In this document: piece after piece, positions 39,808 to 58,136 of the stretch
How the letters are laid out: each line of letters opens with the position of its first letter
Numbering within the stretch: position 1 is the first letter of the stretch
Source of the DNA: Xestospongia muta
Lineage: Eukaryota; Porifera; Demospongiae; Haplosclerida; Petrosiidae
DNA: 64,000 nucleotides
Assembly: GCA_963693285.1 (NCBI GenBank)
Contig: OY848921.1
Location: forward strand, 930,001 to 994,000
Direction: 5' to 3'
Notes under the pieces: generated by a model
Databases searched by the model: none
What the model saw: only the letters and a program-made list of their open reading frames with translations
What the model was told of the DNA's origin: nothing
Translations under genes and position numbers: made by a program

Positions 39808-41101
39808 ATGGCAGGTGGTAGAAGAAGGAAGAGGATTACTTTTCCTAATAAATCAAAGAAAAAGGCTGTAAAAGAGAAAAATCCAACTCCTAAGGGCAAA
39901 TCTAAAGCACCATATTCACATAGTCCTTCTACAAGTGGCATAAAAATTGGATCACAATTCAGTTATTTAGGAAATGAACAAGCGTCAAAGACTATTGATA
40001 GTAGTGATAAGTGCATGCAATCACATGACAGTCATGTGATCCAAAAATCAGATCCAAAGCAAACAAGAAAACGTTTCCATGACGACTTAGATGTTGATTT
40101 CAATGATAATGATGACTGTCTAACACTAGCAAAGAAGAAGAAAGAGCAAACAAAATCAAGCAAGTCAGAAGCAGATACTCTAGGATCAGTAGCTGAATTG
40201 ACTGATATTAAAATTAGACACATTTCAACTGAACAACTTCAAGACACTACTGATATATATATTTCAAGTAGGGATATGGCCGCAACATGGCAGCCAGTTT
40301 CTCTACCAGCTTGTCAGTTACTTCAAGAAGTAATGGACTTTCATTTAAAGTAAGTAAATTTATAATGTTCTCTTCCTCATTTGTCTGATAGACCAAGTCT
40401 ATACAAATTAAGAGGATCTCAGAGAAAGAAAATTGAGGGTGTTTTAAAATCTTTGACAAAACAGTGAGTAACTATTACCAGTTTTTGAAAAATCATCTGT
40501 CCATTTTTGTATTATTTCATGTATCCATTATCAAGTACCCATTCATCCATTTATAAATATCTGTGTTAGAGTAAATAACACTTTGAAAGATGTATCTGCG
40601 CCAACCACTAACCGACTAGATAGTTATTCCTCCTTGAAAGAAGAACTGGTATGTGACCATTTGTAAATCTTGTGTCTTTTTCATTGATTATTCTAGAGTG
40701 AGAAACTTGATGAATGCACTGATCTTGTCAAGAAAAATGAAGTACTGGAATCCAAACTGTCAATTAGAACCAAGTCAGTGTTATTAATTCACTTAGTTGT
40801 TCAGTACAAGTACTATCACAGACATTTAGAAATGTTAAGAGAGAAGATAGCTCAAATGGATAAACCAACAGAAAAAGAAATTATTTCTCTTCCATTTTTG
40901 GTACATATAGTGTTTGTTATTAGATTGTAATAGACTTATATTGTTGTAGTGCTTTATATTGTGTGCACACACTAATACTAATAGTTCAATACCACTTTAT
41001 TTTATTAGGATATAGAACAATGCAGCGATGAAGACTTTGTCCAGCACTTGACAAAATTCTTTCAAGAGGATAGAGAACAGTCAACCAGTACAAGAAGATA
41101 A
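39808..41101 (+). CDS. CENP-Q-like kinetochore protein
   Basis: The basic start MAGGRRRKRITFPNKSKKK and disordered N-terminal half are followed by TWQPVSLPACQLLQEVMD, which resembles the TWQPLS motif that opens the conserved part of vertebrate CENP-Q. Coiled-coil exons come next (LRGSQRKKIEGVLKSLTKQ, SEKLDECTDLVKKNEVLESK), then EIISLPFL, comparable to VLSLPEL in CENP-Q, and a short end DFVQHLTKFFQEDREQS. About six exons with introns of 40-100 nt. CENP-Q pairs with CENP-U in the CCAN at centromeres. Identification rests on weak motifs, order and length. CACGTG lies about 45 bp upstream of the ATG. Confidence 0.5.
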
Positions 41102-41233
41102 CTATTACAATAACTTAATAACACTTATTAATTTTACACTGTTATTGTACTGGAGACAAAGTAAACTATATATAGATATATATATATTTATTTGTAAGTT
41201 TAAAACAGTTAAAAATAAACAATAAAATTAAAT

Positions 41234-42897
41234 TCAAAATTGTAATCGCTTTGCTACTACAAGACCGTCATTACTATCTTCTAAGCCTCTCTTTCTAGCA
41301 GCCATAATTTCTCTGTTAATATCGTATTCCACTTCTTTTCGAGATCTTGGCATGGGAAGTTTTGGACCAGGAGTAGGTGCAGGTGGATTACTGAAATAAC
41401 TTGATTTAAGAGCTTGTGTAGCAGTACACCTAAAATCAAAACAGCAACAGATATGATATGATGTTCCTAATGTTAGTAGTTTAGTGAAACAAGTAAAATA
41501 ATAAGACAACTCATAAAATGAAGAAGACAATCACTTGTATTATCATTGTATTGTATTATTATCTTGTCTTCGCTTTGATACACAGAATTACAGCAACATG
41601 AAAAGAAAGCTAAATATCAAACTAAACATAGGACTTACTAATAACACACACAAGATTCTATGATATTGTCAAATTATAATTCTTACCTTTTACACGGATC
41701 CAAGATAAGACAAGACTCTAATAATTCCAATAAATCGTCACCGGCAGCTGAAAATATGTCCTTAAAAGGTTGCCCAGGTAATGGTTTAAATTCTACGTAA
41801 TCAGGAAGACTCTTCACTCCTGGCCACGCCTCCTCAGTTGGTGTACCACAGACTTCAAAAATCTTTGTCAACTGTCCAAGGTCAGATTCCCCAGGAAGAA
41901 AGGGGAGTCGAAGCATTAGTTCAGCTAAAATACATCCAACAGCCCAGAGATCAACACTAGTACTATATAGTCTTGCACCAAATAATAACTCAGGACTTCT
42001 GTACCAACGTGTAACTACTTGATGAGTCATAATACGATTTGGACTACCAAATGACTTGGCAAGACCAAAATCTGTAATTTTAAGGATACCGTTCTTGTTA
42101 ATAAGAAGATTATTAGGTTTTAAATCTCGATGAAGTATCCAGTGCGCATGAAGATACTCTAAACCCTGAAAGAAAATGGTATTATGTTAAACAGTCTCAT
42201 ACTCATTCCAGCGATCACCAAAGTATGGGTATGAAAGTATACCTGAAGCATCATTAGCACATATGCTTTAATATGTGCAGGTGGCAGTAATATCATTTTA
42301 TCTTTAATAATCATCTCAAGGTCAGCATCCATATAATCAAAAATCAGACTAATATTTGATTTGTGTCCGAATACATCAAGTAACCCAATGACATTGGGAT
42401 GATGGAGTTCCTATAAAGAGAAAGAGAGGAAGGTGAGAGGGATAGAGATCGATCATCAATGTGCTATCTAATGTACAGATGAACTGGACAGTACAAACAA
42501 GACCATTGTGTTGGGTGGTTCTTGGTGTAACTTGACTATAATGACATCATAATGAAATGACACATAGTGATGTGATCATATTGATGACATCACCTAAACA
42601 CTAAACCAAACCTAACATTATTAACTCTATGACACATAGTGATGTCATCATAGGACGTTGTTACATCATCAGTCAAATTACACCAAGAAGCACCCCACAA
42701 TACATCGTCTGTACTTGAAGTAGCTTGATCTCTCGTAAAGCAGTACGATTAATTCCATCTCTAGCCTCCTTCCGTTGTCCTAACTTGATCTTCTTTACAG
42801 CCACAATACGATTGTCTTGTTCAGTATCCTCTGCTTTGTATACTGTAGCAAATTGACCTTCTCCTAGGACATCTACCTTTCGATAACGTTTAGACAT
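41234..42897 (-). CDS. CDK7: Cyclin-dependent kinase 7
   Basis: CDK-activating kinase and TFIIH subunit, which phosphorylates the RNA polymerase II CTD and the T-loops of CDKs, with cyclin H and MAT1. [20 protein letters not shown] begins the kinase; AVKKIKLG holds the ATP-binding Lys and [12 protein letters not shown] is the CDK7-type cyclin-binding helix. [10 protein letters not shown] and [14 protein letters not shown] follow. The T-loop reads [18 protein letters not shown], with both conserved phosphosites expected. The C-terminal end [20 protein letters not shown] and KRLQF is specific to CDK7. Exons are separated by small introns plus one of about 280 nt with direct repeats of tgacacatagtgatgt. 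Divergent from a beta-helix membrane gene with 226 bp between. Confidence 0.94.
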
Positions 42898-43123
42898 GCC
42901 TACCAATTCCACGTGGGTAGAAAGAACACGGACGTAAACGGAAACCTTCTGAAATTTGTATGGAAATGAAAGGGAGATAAAATTCAATTACTCCGCATAC
43001 TCAAATGATGTTCCATACTGAAAGTTCTGATAAAATCATCGGGCTGAGTATAAAATAAAACAAATCAGTGATAAAATAAGATATTATTCTGCTGTGAATA
43101 CCTCTCCATCTTGCAGACAAAAG
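42898..43123. promoter_or_regulatory. Divergent promoter CDK7 / beta-helix gene 2 with CACGTG and shared module
   Basis: CACGTG at 42910-42915, 13 bp upstream of the CDK7 ATG, followed by a 33-nt block (42935-42967, core ACGGAAAC.TTCTGAAAT) shared at 28/33 positions with the TRMT61A promoter. The right part has an acceptor-like ccatcttgcag just before the beta-helix start. Confidence 0.45.
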
Positions 43124-46100
43124 ATGCATTCTGTGAAAAACTTCTTCAAATTGTCTATTTTGGTGGTTGTAGTGTGTTTTCCAGAGTTTCCAGAGGCGCA
43201 TTGTTCCATAGTTATTTCCAGTGTGGGTGGAGTAAGAAACAGTTCTTGCTGTTGCTCTGGCAGTAAGCGACCTTGTGTAGATCTTGTGACTGGACTTGAA
43301 TGTGCCAAGAATGGCAGCTCAACAAATGTAAGTGTTATTATTACCGAGGACCAGCATCCTAATGCTACTAATATACAATCCTATAATTTTCAATATAATC
43401 TCCATAATTTTGCTCTCATTGGGAATAGCACAAACGGATTTGCTGCTAAGATTTCTTGTGTGTTTGCAGGTGGTTTTATTTTTGAAAATTCCAGTAATAT
43501 AACATTAGCAAACATCAGTTTTTCCAATTGTACTAATCTTGTTTATATTATTGACAACGGCAAACCTAACTTTCAGGTTGCTAGCTTACATTTTATTAAT
43601 TGCTCTAATATCCTTCTCCAACAAGTTCAAATTAGCAATTCACAATCGATTGGAGTGAATTTCTTCAATGTCTCTGGCATATTAGAAATAAGAAACTCTT
43701 CTTTTCGTAACAATTCTAACTGTAATATCGATAATGGTGGTGGTATATTTATTGTTGTACCAAACAATACATTAACAATTATCATTGAAGATTGTTGGTT
43801 GGTCCACAATCAGATTTGGGTACCTGACTGTAAACATGGTACCAGTACTAGCGGTGGAGGCATACACATAACAATACGTAGCAGATTTGTCCAAGTAAGT
43901 GTTAATCGAGTAACTTTTTTATCTAACGGTGCTTATTATGGAGGTGGGTTGTACTTAAGTTATGAAGGTAATGCAAAAGATAATTTTGCTGTGATTTCAG
44001 AGGCAAATTTTGATGCCCAGATAAACAGAAAAAAATCATTCTTACAGCAAGGAAGTACAGGAGGTGGAGCAATGGTCGTATTTAACGAGGAAGGCATTGA
44101 ACATACAAACAACACAGTTATTTTTGATAATGTCTCTTTTGAACAAAATATAGCCACAACAGGAGGAGGTTTATCTATTTCAGGCCACACAGGGTATGTT
44201 AAAAATTCTGACATAGTTATAATTAAGAACAGCAACTTTACTGATAACAAAGCAAAAAGTGGCTCAGCAATTCATGTCACTATTAAAAACTTTTTAAAAC
44301 ATGATACAAGTCTAAGTTTGAAAATTATCAACACGACTTTTTGCAACAATGTGGCACCTCAAGAAATGCTGTCTGTCTTGAGTTGGGGAGCAGTATACAC
44401 TCGTGGTGTACCAGTTACCTTTGAAGGCACTGTCATATTTTACAGAAATAATGGGACAGCATTGGCTATCTCAGCTACATCTGTCTACTTCAGCTCAAAT
44501 TCAACTGTGAACTTCACTAACAATGTTGGGCACAGCGGTGGCGCAATTGCTCTTTTCAATACAGGATATGTTGTCATCTGTAACAATGCCGAACTGTACT
44601 TTATTGAAAATATTGCTTACAATAAAGGCGGTGCTATTTTTGCTACTACATTTGGGGAACAAAACTTGCAGTATTATCACCACAGTGATTGTTTCATTGT
44701 TGATAACAATTCATTTACTTTTAACAGTGATTGTTTCAACGTTGATAACAATTCATTTACTTTTAACAGTGATTGTTTCAACGTTGATAACAATTCATTT
44801 ACTTTTAATGTTTATTCTTCAAACAATTTTGCAAGGTATCAGAAAAACACCATCTATGCAGACTCCATATCTCAATGTATGTCACAAAACGATTCTATTT
44901 TCTGTACTGATGCTTGGGTATACAATCAAAGCTCTTGTAAAGATGAAATCATGACTGGACCTGCTAATATAAGCCACTTGAATAACAATAATTTGGAAAT
45001 TTTTGTCTATCCAGGAAGGAAAGTATCATTGCCAATTGTCATACATGATGGTTTTGACAGAGATATAACTAACACAACACCGTTAATTGCTTTTCTTCAA
45101 GACAGTCACACTACTAGAGCAGTTCTTGATCCAAGCTCTCGTTACATTTCTGATAACAAGGTGATCATATATAAATGTCCCAACTTTGAAAACAAAACTA
45201 ATCCCATAATATTACAAGTTGAAACTCAGGCTCCCCAAGTAATACCTGCCCATATAAATCTGACATTCCTGCCTTGTCCTCCTGGATTTGAAGAAACTTG
45301 GATTGATTCACCTATAAGAGGATTTCAGTGCCAATGTATAAACAATTTCAAAGGATACTTGGTATGCCTTGATAATATGCAGGCAAAGCTACTTTCAACA
45401 CTTGTCATGACTTTTAATAATGCAACCAATGAGTTTGTGGTTAGTGTCAGCCTTTATGCAGCAACCAACTTCAATTACTATTATGACAATATCATTCCAC
45501 AAAATTTGTCTGGGCTTCAATTGCTATTCTGTGATGGGTCCAACAGGAAAGGTTACTTCTGTGGAGAATGCCAAGAAGGATATGGCATCGATATCACATC
45601 AACTCTATACAAATGTATCCCATGCTCTACTCAGAGTGGATGGATCAAGTATTTAGCAGCTAATTTTGGCATACTAACTCTCTTTTTTCTAGTTCTTTTG
45701 TTGTTCAATATCAATATAACTCATGGTTCTATTGGAACTTACATATTGTATTGTCAAACGCTAACCTTACCAAGCACTTTGCCTCATTTTGAACAAGTCT
45801 TTAAAGATTCTTTTGGGAATATGGAGACAGTTGCTGACTTATTGATATTTCCTTTTAGTATGTGGAACCTTGACTTTCAAATTTTGCCCTTTTCAAACAT
45901 TTGCATTCATCCTAAACTGAAAACCATCCATGTATTTTCATTACAGTACATGACAGTACTTTATCCTATTCTGTTCATAGCTCTGTGTGCATGTGTCATT
46001 GAACTTCATGCTAGAAACTGCTATTTAGTAGTCTTATTGTGGACACCTTTTAAAAGATGCTTTGCTAAGTTGAGACGTAGCTGGAATGGTCAACGCTCTG

Positions 46101-46930
46101 TCATTGATGTTTTTGCTGCTTTCTTGATTATTGCCTATGCTAAGCTGGTTTGTGTGACTATCTATTTGCTTATTCCCATATATCCATTTAACAGTAAAGG
46201 TCAATCAGTTGGTTCCTCTCTTCTTATTGATCCATCAATTGTTTTCTTAAACAAAGAGCATCAACCTTTCTTTATTATGGCTCTACTGATTTTGTTTCTT
46301 TTGGTTATACCTCCACCACTGTTTTTTTTGTTGTATCAGTTCTCCAGATTTCAAAAGGTGTTAGAAAAGTTAAGAATGAGACAGCAGTGTGTTATCACTC
46401 TAATGGACAATTTTCATGGAGCTTTCAAAGATGGTACACAGCACACACAAGATTGTCGATGGTTTGCTGGACTTTATTTTATTTTACGAATTCTCATAGT
46501 CTGCCTGACCTTTTTATCTGAAAACACACTTAAAGAACGATTCATTGACATTGTATTGATTGTTGCAGTTTGGCTCATTGTAGTTGTAGTTCGCCCATAT
46601 AAGAAAAACATATACAATATAATAGACTGTTTCATATTGGCTACTATGCTGTTCAATGTTGTCTTCTCTGTTTACTTTACTGTACCAAAGAGTGCTAGCT
46701 TTTACAGTCCTCCAATATTATTGGCTGGAATTGTAGCATATTTTCCAGTACTATGTGTGACATTGTATGTAATGTATTTGTTAACAGTATACATGAAGAA
46801 TTGCTACTATTTCCAAAGACACTGCCAGAACAAAGGTGAAACACTATCTTTGCTTCATTCAGCAATAAATGGTGACAACATACCTCACCGTATTTTGAGT
46901 CCAGGGGATTATTCTGATTTAGAGCAGTAA
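43124..46930 (+). CDS. Single-exon beta-helix (Pmp-repeat-like) multipass membrane protein 2
   Basis: An uninterrupted frame of 1268 residues from MHSVKNFFKLSILVVVVCF, a signal peptide; the frame opens 30 nt earlier but a 3' splice-like ttgcag lies between. The Asn-rich ectodomain has six or more FxxN...GGAI-type repeats (FEQNIATTGGGLSI, FTNNVGHSGGAIAL, FIENIAYNKGGAIF). Three tandem 14-residue units (SDCF.VDNNSFTFN) are inserted. A Cys module (CPPGFEE, GYFCGECQEGYG) leads into about 9-10 TM segments, with strong identity to the paralogue at 22680-26621 in ELHAR.C.LVV.LW.PF, VIDVFAAFL and PFFIMALLILFLL.IPPP. The tail ends RILSPGDYSDLEQ. Likely a cell-surface receptor-like protein; biochemical function unknown. 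Confidence 0.8.
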   Translation: MHSVKNFFKLSILVVVVCFPEFPEAHCSIVISSVGGVRNSSCCCSGSKRPCVDLVTGLECAKNGSSTNVSVIITEDQHPNATNIQSYNFQYNLHNFALIGNSTNGFAAKISCVFAGGFIFENSSNITLANISFSNCTNLVYIIDNGKPNFQVASLHFINCSNILLQQVQISNSQSIGVNFFNVSGILEIRNSSFRNNSNCNIDNGGGIFIVVPNNTLTIIIEDCWLVHNQIWVPDCKHGTSTSGGGIHITIRSRFVQVSVNRVTFLSNGAYYGGGLYLSYEGNAKDNFAVISEANFDAQINRKKSFLQQGSTGGGAMVVFNEEGIEHTNNTVIFDNVSFEQNIATTGGGLSISGHTGYVKNSDIVIIKNSNFTDNKAKSGSAIHVTIKNFLKHDTSLSLKIINTTFCNNVAPQEMLSVLSWGAVYTRGVPVTFEGTVIFYRNNGTALAISATSVYFSSNSTVNFTNNVGHSGGAIALFNTGYVVICNNAELYFIENIAYNKGGAIFATTFGEQNLQYYHHSDCFIVDNNSFTFNSDCFNVDNNSFTFNSDCFNVDNNSFTFNVYSSNNFARYQKNTIYADSISQCMSQNDSIFCTDAWVYNQSSCKDEIMTGPANISHLNNNNLEIFVYPGRKVSLPIVIHDGFDRDITNTTPLIAFLQDSHTTRAVLDPSSRYISDNKVIIYKCPNFENKTNPIILQVETQAPQVIPAHINLTFLPCPPGFEETWIDSPIRGFQCQCINNFKGYLVCLDNMQAKLLSTLVMTFNNATNEFVVSVSLYAATNFNYYYDNIIPQNLSGLQLLFCDGSNRKGYFCGECQEGYGIDITSTLYKCIPCSTQSGWIKYLAANFGILTLFFLVLLLFNINITHGSIGTYILYCQTLTLPSTLPHFEQVFKDSFGNMETVADLLIFPFSMWNLDFQILPFSNICIHPKLKTIHVFSLQYMTVLYPILFIALCACVIELHARNCYLVVLLWTPFKRCFAKLRRSWNGQRSVIDVFAAFLIIAYAKLVCVTIYLLIPIYPFNSKGQSVGSSLLIDPSIVFLNKEHQPFFIMALLILFLLVIPPPLFFLLYQFSRFQKVLEKLRMRQQCVITLMDNFHGAFKDGTQHTQDCRWFAGLYFILRILIVCLTFLSENTLKERFIDIVLIVAVWLIVVVVRPYKKNIYNIIDCFILATMLFNVVFSVYFTVPKSASFYSPPILLAGIVAYFPVLCVTLYVMYLLTVYMKNCYYFQRHCQNKGETLSLLHSAINGDNIPHRILSPGDYSDLEQ
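44684..44809 (+). repeat. 42-bp in-frame tandem repeat, three copies, inside coding sequence
   Basis: Units two and three are almost identical at DNA level, and unit one differs by a few bases (ATTG for AACG). Each encodes 14 residues including NNSFTFN with an N-glycosylation site. Absent from the paralogue. Confidence 0.95.
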
Positions 46931-47097
46931 ACAAGCTATTTGCGTGTACATATAAATTAAGTGTGTAATCCATTTTGTTTTCCTTCTTTATCAATAACTC
47001 TATTACTTTTAATTTCATTACATGTATTGAAAATCAGTTCAAAATTGCTATCAATAACAATAATTATTACATTAAAGTTTGTAAATTATCTAAGATG

Positions 47098-48797
47098 TCA
47101 CGATGATTTTGTGGGAGGATTTTCGAGTTTCATTTTCTCTTGCCTATTCTGTGACCATCACAACAATACATTGTCAGTTAAGAGGAGATTGTACATTACT
47201 GGTTTACCTGATGTTGAAGAAATTTTATTCTAGCTTCAATATAGTCATCATTTTGGTCTGTTTTAGCTACAGCATCTGCTAATGCTTTACATGTCTCTAT
47301 GAGTTGCTTTTTAAGTGACTCTATTTTGTATTATGATATCAAAATCATTTTAAACAAATCTTTCATACCTGTTTCTAAAATATATTTGCTTTTCAAATCT
47401 TCAAGCTCTTTCTTTAATGAAGCAATCTATATTAGAGACCTCAATTATCATATTAGCAGTAAATATTTCACTGACTTGGCTCTCCATTTCTTGTACTATT
47501 GTTGTATGTTTTTTGCTTAATCGAGTTAGTGTCAGTTCATGATCCTGTTGCTGAGCTTTTAACTCTGTCTCAAGTTTCTTTCTCTCTTCCTTAACAGTAG
47601 AAAGTGTAGTATTAGTAGATGCTAGCTGACCCTATTATACAACTAGTTTAACATTGACATCTTGATGAGTTTATATTACCTTTAGTTTGGATATTTCAAG
47701 AGCAAGTTTACGATTTTCTGTGGTTTGTTGTGATAGCTGATCTGTTGTTTGTTTATGGTGTTTTTCAGAAGCTGTTTTTTCGCTGGTTAAATCTTTTGAT
47801 AAATGATTAATCTTATCAGTTAATTTACTAATCTATGATGAAAGTAAAAACGAGAACTGAAGGTACTGTTAACAATGTTTACAAAATATACAATTATCCC
47901 TAAGAGAGAAGGGCGGAGCTGGATCAACAACTGAAGCCCCTCCATACTAACATTAATAAACAGTCTAGATTCATCATTCACTCACTTTTGTTTGGTATTC
48001 TTTTAATGTACTTGACTTTTCCTGTAATTCTATTTGTAGCTTTTCAATTTCTGTTTTTTGAGCTATTTCCCTCTCTTTAATATGACACTTCAATTTGGTC
48101 AGTTCTCCCTCACCGTTCTCGAGCTGGCCTCTCAAATCTGTCATAACACTTTCCAACTCTTTTCTACAACAATCCTTACAATCCCTAATCAATAATTACA
48201 AACTGAACTAACCTTTTCTTCTCTTCTTTAGATAATTGCATGCTAGTTTTAGCATTTTGTTGTACAAGAACAGCCTCCTGGTTTGTAAGATGAGCAATTC
48301 TACCTTTAGCTTCATCTAATTCTCCCTTTAAACCAGCCATTTGTGTTTCCATTTCACTAGTACGATGTTCTATAATATCTTGCACTGTGGTATAAAAGAT
48401 ATGTTACTAACATCTGAACCAACTTTCTACATAGTGATTGAAAGACAGAAGAGCAATGCTAGCTTACTTCTCTGCCATAGTGTCTCAATTCCTCTCTGAA
48501 TTTGGGCTTCTACTGATTGAGCCTACAAAACAGCATAATTCGTGATTGTAACAATGGAGATACCTCAGTAAGTAAATGCTTCATAGATTCTTCAACATCT
48601 TCTTTGCTCTGTTGTAGCAAGGTTACTCCGACTGTAGGATGATGTGGCTGGCCACTATCATTACACAAAGGAGGTAGTTTTCCCTGCCTTACTGGTGACA
48701 GCAAATGTCTTGAGCAAGGCTGGTCCAGTAGTTTCAGTGATGGTGTCTTAATTGCTCGAGGACTAATGTTCTCTACTCTCAAGTCTCCTTGATCCAT
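47098..48797 (-). CDS. Coiled-coil protein, not recognised
   Basis: The multi-exon gene starts MDQGDLRVENISPRAIKTPS, a basic Ser/Pro N-terminus, followed by almost continuous heptad-rich helix: ESMKHLLTEAQSVEAQIQRG, TSEMETQMAGLKGELDEAKG, KLKCHIKEREIAQKTEIEKL, ISKLTDKINHLSKDLTSEK, LETELKAQQQDHELTLTRLS. It ends KLENPPTKSS before TGA. Exons join through short introns on good consensus sites. No domain other than coiled coil, and no TM or signal peptide, is visible. A cytoskeletal or centrosomal role would be typical of such proteins but is not supported by a specific motif. It lies 84 bp from the SQLE stop on the same strand. Confidence 0.7.
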
Positions 48798-48881
48798 GAG
48801 TTCGCTATGATTGTTATTTATGAATCGTTGCCATAGTAATTTCAGATAATGAATATTAATAATAAAACGAATAATTATCTG

Positions 48882-51054
<2,173 letters not shown>

Positions 51055-51288
51055 TGTTTCCAATCTTTAGTGATTATCTGCTGTGTTTTGTCAGCTCATA
51101 ATCATAGCAATGTCTATGCATAAAACAGCATACAACAGTATTGTACAGGGAGTAATGTAATATAATAAGTTAAACTTTGTGGCTAAACCAATCAGCTGAG
51201 CTATCGCACCATAACGTGCTGGATCACACTACGCATACGCGAGATCGGAGCAATGAATTTATTTAACTCTAGACACACCTACATCATA

Positions 51289-52826
51289 ATGGCACAATCC
51301 ACTTCACTTTTTAATCCTCCTCCTCCTTCTCCAGACCCCATTTTCACTTTACGTCCATGTGCAGGAGCAATATCTTGTGTCCAATATGCTGATCTTTACA
51401 ATGGAAAACACACTGTTTTGATGGGGTAAATCACAATATAATCATAAACACAAAACAATCTCTAATTATCAGAACATCAAGTGGTGTTCTTGGAGTCTGG
51501 GACTTAGAGATGAAACGTGAAATTTGGAAACAGAATTGTGACATTGGTATAGTTGCTGTCGAAGCAGTTCCAGATGACGTTGGCACTCAGGACATCATAT
51601 CGTAAGTCATAAGACCTTTACATGCAATACATGTACACAACATACATACAGGTTAGGTAGGCAAGGAAAAGTGACTGTTTGGGATGTCAAGACTGAAACA
51701 GCAAAGAATTGTTTTGAAACACCAGATCCTAGTTTTTGTAATTTTACTTTGCTAACACCATCACGGGATGGTGGGTACCAAAGTCATTGCTATCTTCTAA
51801 TAAGTTGCTTTACACTGTAATATTATAGGTACATCCATTATTGCACTTGCTGATAAAGAACATGGCAAGGTATTTGTAAGAAATAGAAACCAGCCATTAC
51901 TAATAATTCTATAGGTAAACATTTTTAATATTTCAACTAGTCAACAAACGGCATCTCTTTCTGTTAAAGAGCCAAAGACTAAAGGTGTGATATATAAATT
52001 TTTTAATAATTGAACCAAGATTTTGTATATTCTTCTCCATTAAAGGAATGGTGATGTGTGTCAGAAGCATTGTCAACGCTTCCACTAACACTGCACAAGT
52101 GTTAGCAGGATGTGAAGATGGTAGTCTTGTAGTGTGGGATACGAGAATGCCTGACAAAGAATTAAGCTCTTTAAAAATATTCTCTGAGCCAGGTCGGTCA
52201 TATATTAACAACATTTTGTAATGAAGTAGTACTTCAGTAATGTGCTTGGAATATGATAGCGAAAGAAATCATGGCGTATGTGGATCGCCTTTAAAAACAC
52301 TCGAAACATTTCAACTCAGTCAAGAAGTATGACAAAGCAATTCATGACAATCTTTCATTTTTTTCAGAGCATACTTCAAGCAAAATATAGTGTTGCTTTG
52401 AGGAACACCGGTATAGCTTCAGTCAGCATTAGACACGATGGTCGCATTATGTGCTCGGGAGGATGGGATGGACGGTAAGACAACAAATAACTCAGCAGCA
52501 CCCAGCCATTCATTTAGTTTTAAAACTTGTATATAGTAAAGTAAAGACAAGCTAAGGAACCTGTATTGTTCCCATCCCTGGGTTGTTTAAACAGCTGCAA
52601 ATGAAAAGCATATTTTTTGAGAACTACTTCACTTTAAAACTGTCTCTGTTCTTTTAGGATACGGGTGTTTGGTTGCAAGAAAGGGAAACCATTAGCAGCA
52701 CTCAATTTTCATACTGATACAGTTCAAAGTGTAGCATTCACTTCATCAAAAGCGCCAGAATTTTATACAAATTTAATGATCTGTGGTTCTAAAGATCAAA
52801 GATTAAGTTTATGGAAATTGTATTGA
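51289..52826 (+). CDS. GNB1L: Guanine nucleotide-binding protein beta subunit-like protein 1 (WD repeats)
   Basis: WD40 propeller protein; in vertebrates GNB1L assists co-translational stability of PIKK kinases with the TTT complex. MAQSTSLFNPPPPSPDPIFTL parallels the Pro-rich start of vertebrate GNB1L. Blades visible: TSSGVLGVWDLEMKREIW, LGRQGKVTVWDVKTE, AGCEDGSLVVWDTRMPDKEL, NTGIASVSIRHDGRIMCSGG followed by WDGRIRVFGCKKG, and GSKDQRLSLWKLY at the end. The last two match the family closely (GSKDQRISLWSLY). An in-frame upstream ATG at 51253 would add 12 residues; the inner ATG is preferred by comparison with the family. Confidence 0.87.
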
Positions 52827-53161
52827 ACTAATTGTTATGATTATACGGAAAAAACAAAAAGGAAATTTAAAATTCTTACTTTATCATTTTAAGCTGTTCA
52901 ATTAAGTAGGCTAACAAATGAAATTAAAACGAAGATAATAAAACTGACAGTAATTATAACAAAAATTATGAGAAATTAGACTATGTTGCTCCTTGTACTA
53001 TACCTCTAATCACATGATGAGCTATATTTTGATGATACTAAGGCCAGATTATACATAAGATAATTAACATGCTATCTCTTTAATAATAGTCTAACAGTGA
53101 GAGGTAATATTTTCTAATATTTTTTTGTTTTTTGGGGGGGTTTGGAAAGTGCGAAATTTTG
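52827..53161. other. Convergent intergenic GNB1L / RNF10
   Basis: AT-rich 3' sequence with a ggggggg/ttttttgtttttt homopolymer run near 53125-53145 and AATAAA-type signals on both strands. No gene recognised. Confidence 0.45.

Positions 53162-58136
<4,975 letters not shown>

Noticed and set aside
44523..44954. ORF with repeated LLITIHLLLTVIVS units
   Set aside because: Frame shadow of the 42-bp tandem repeat within the beta-helix gene.
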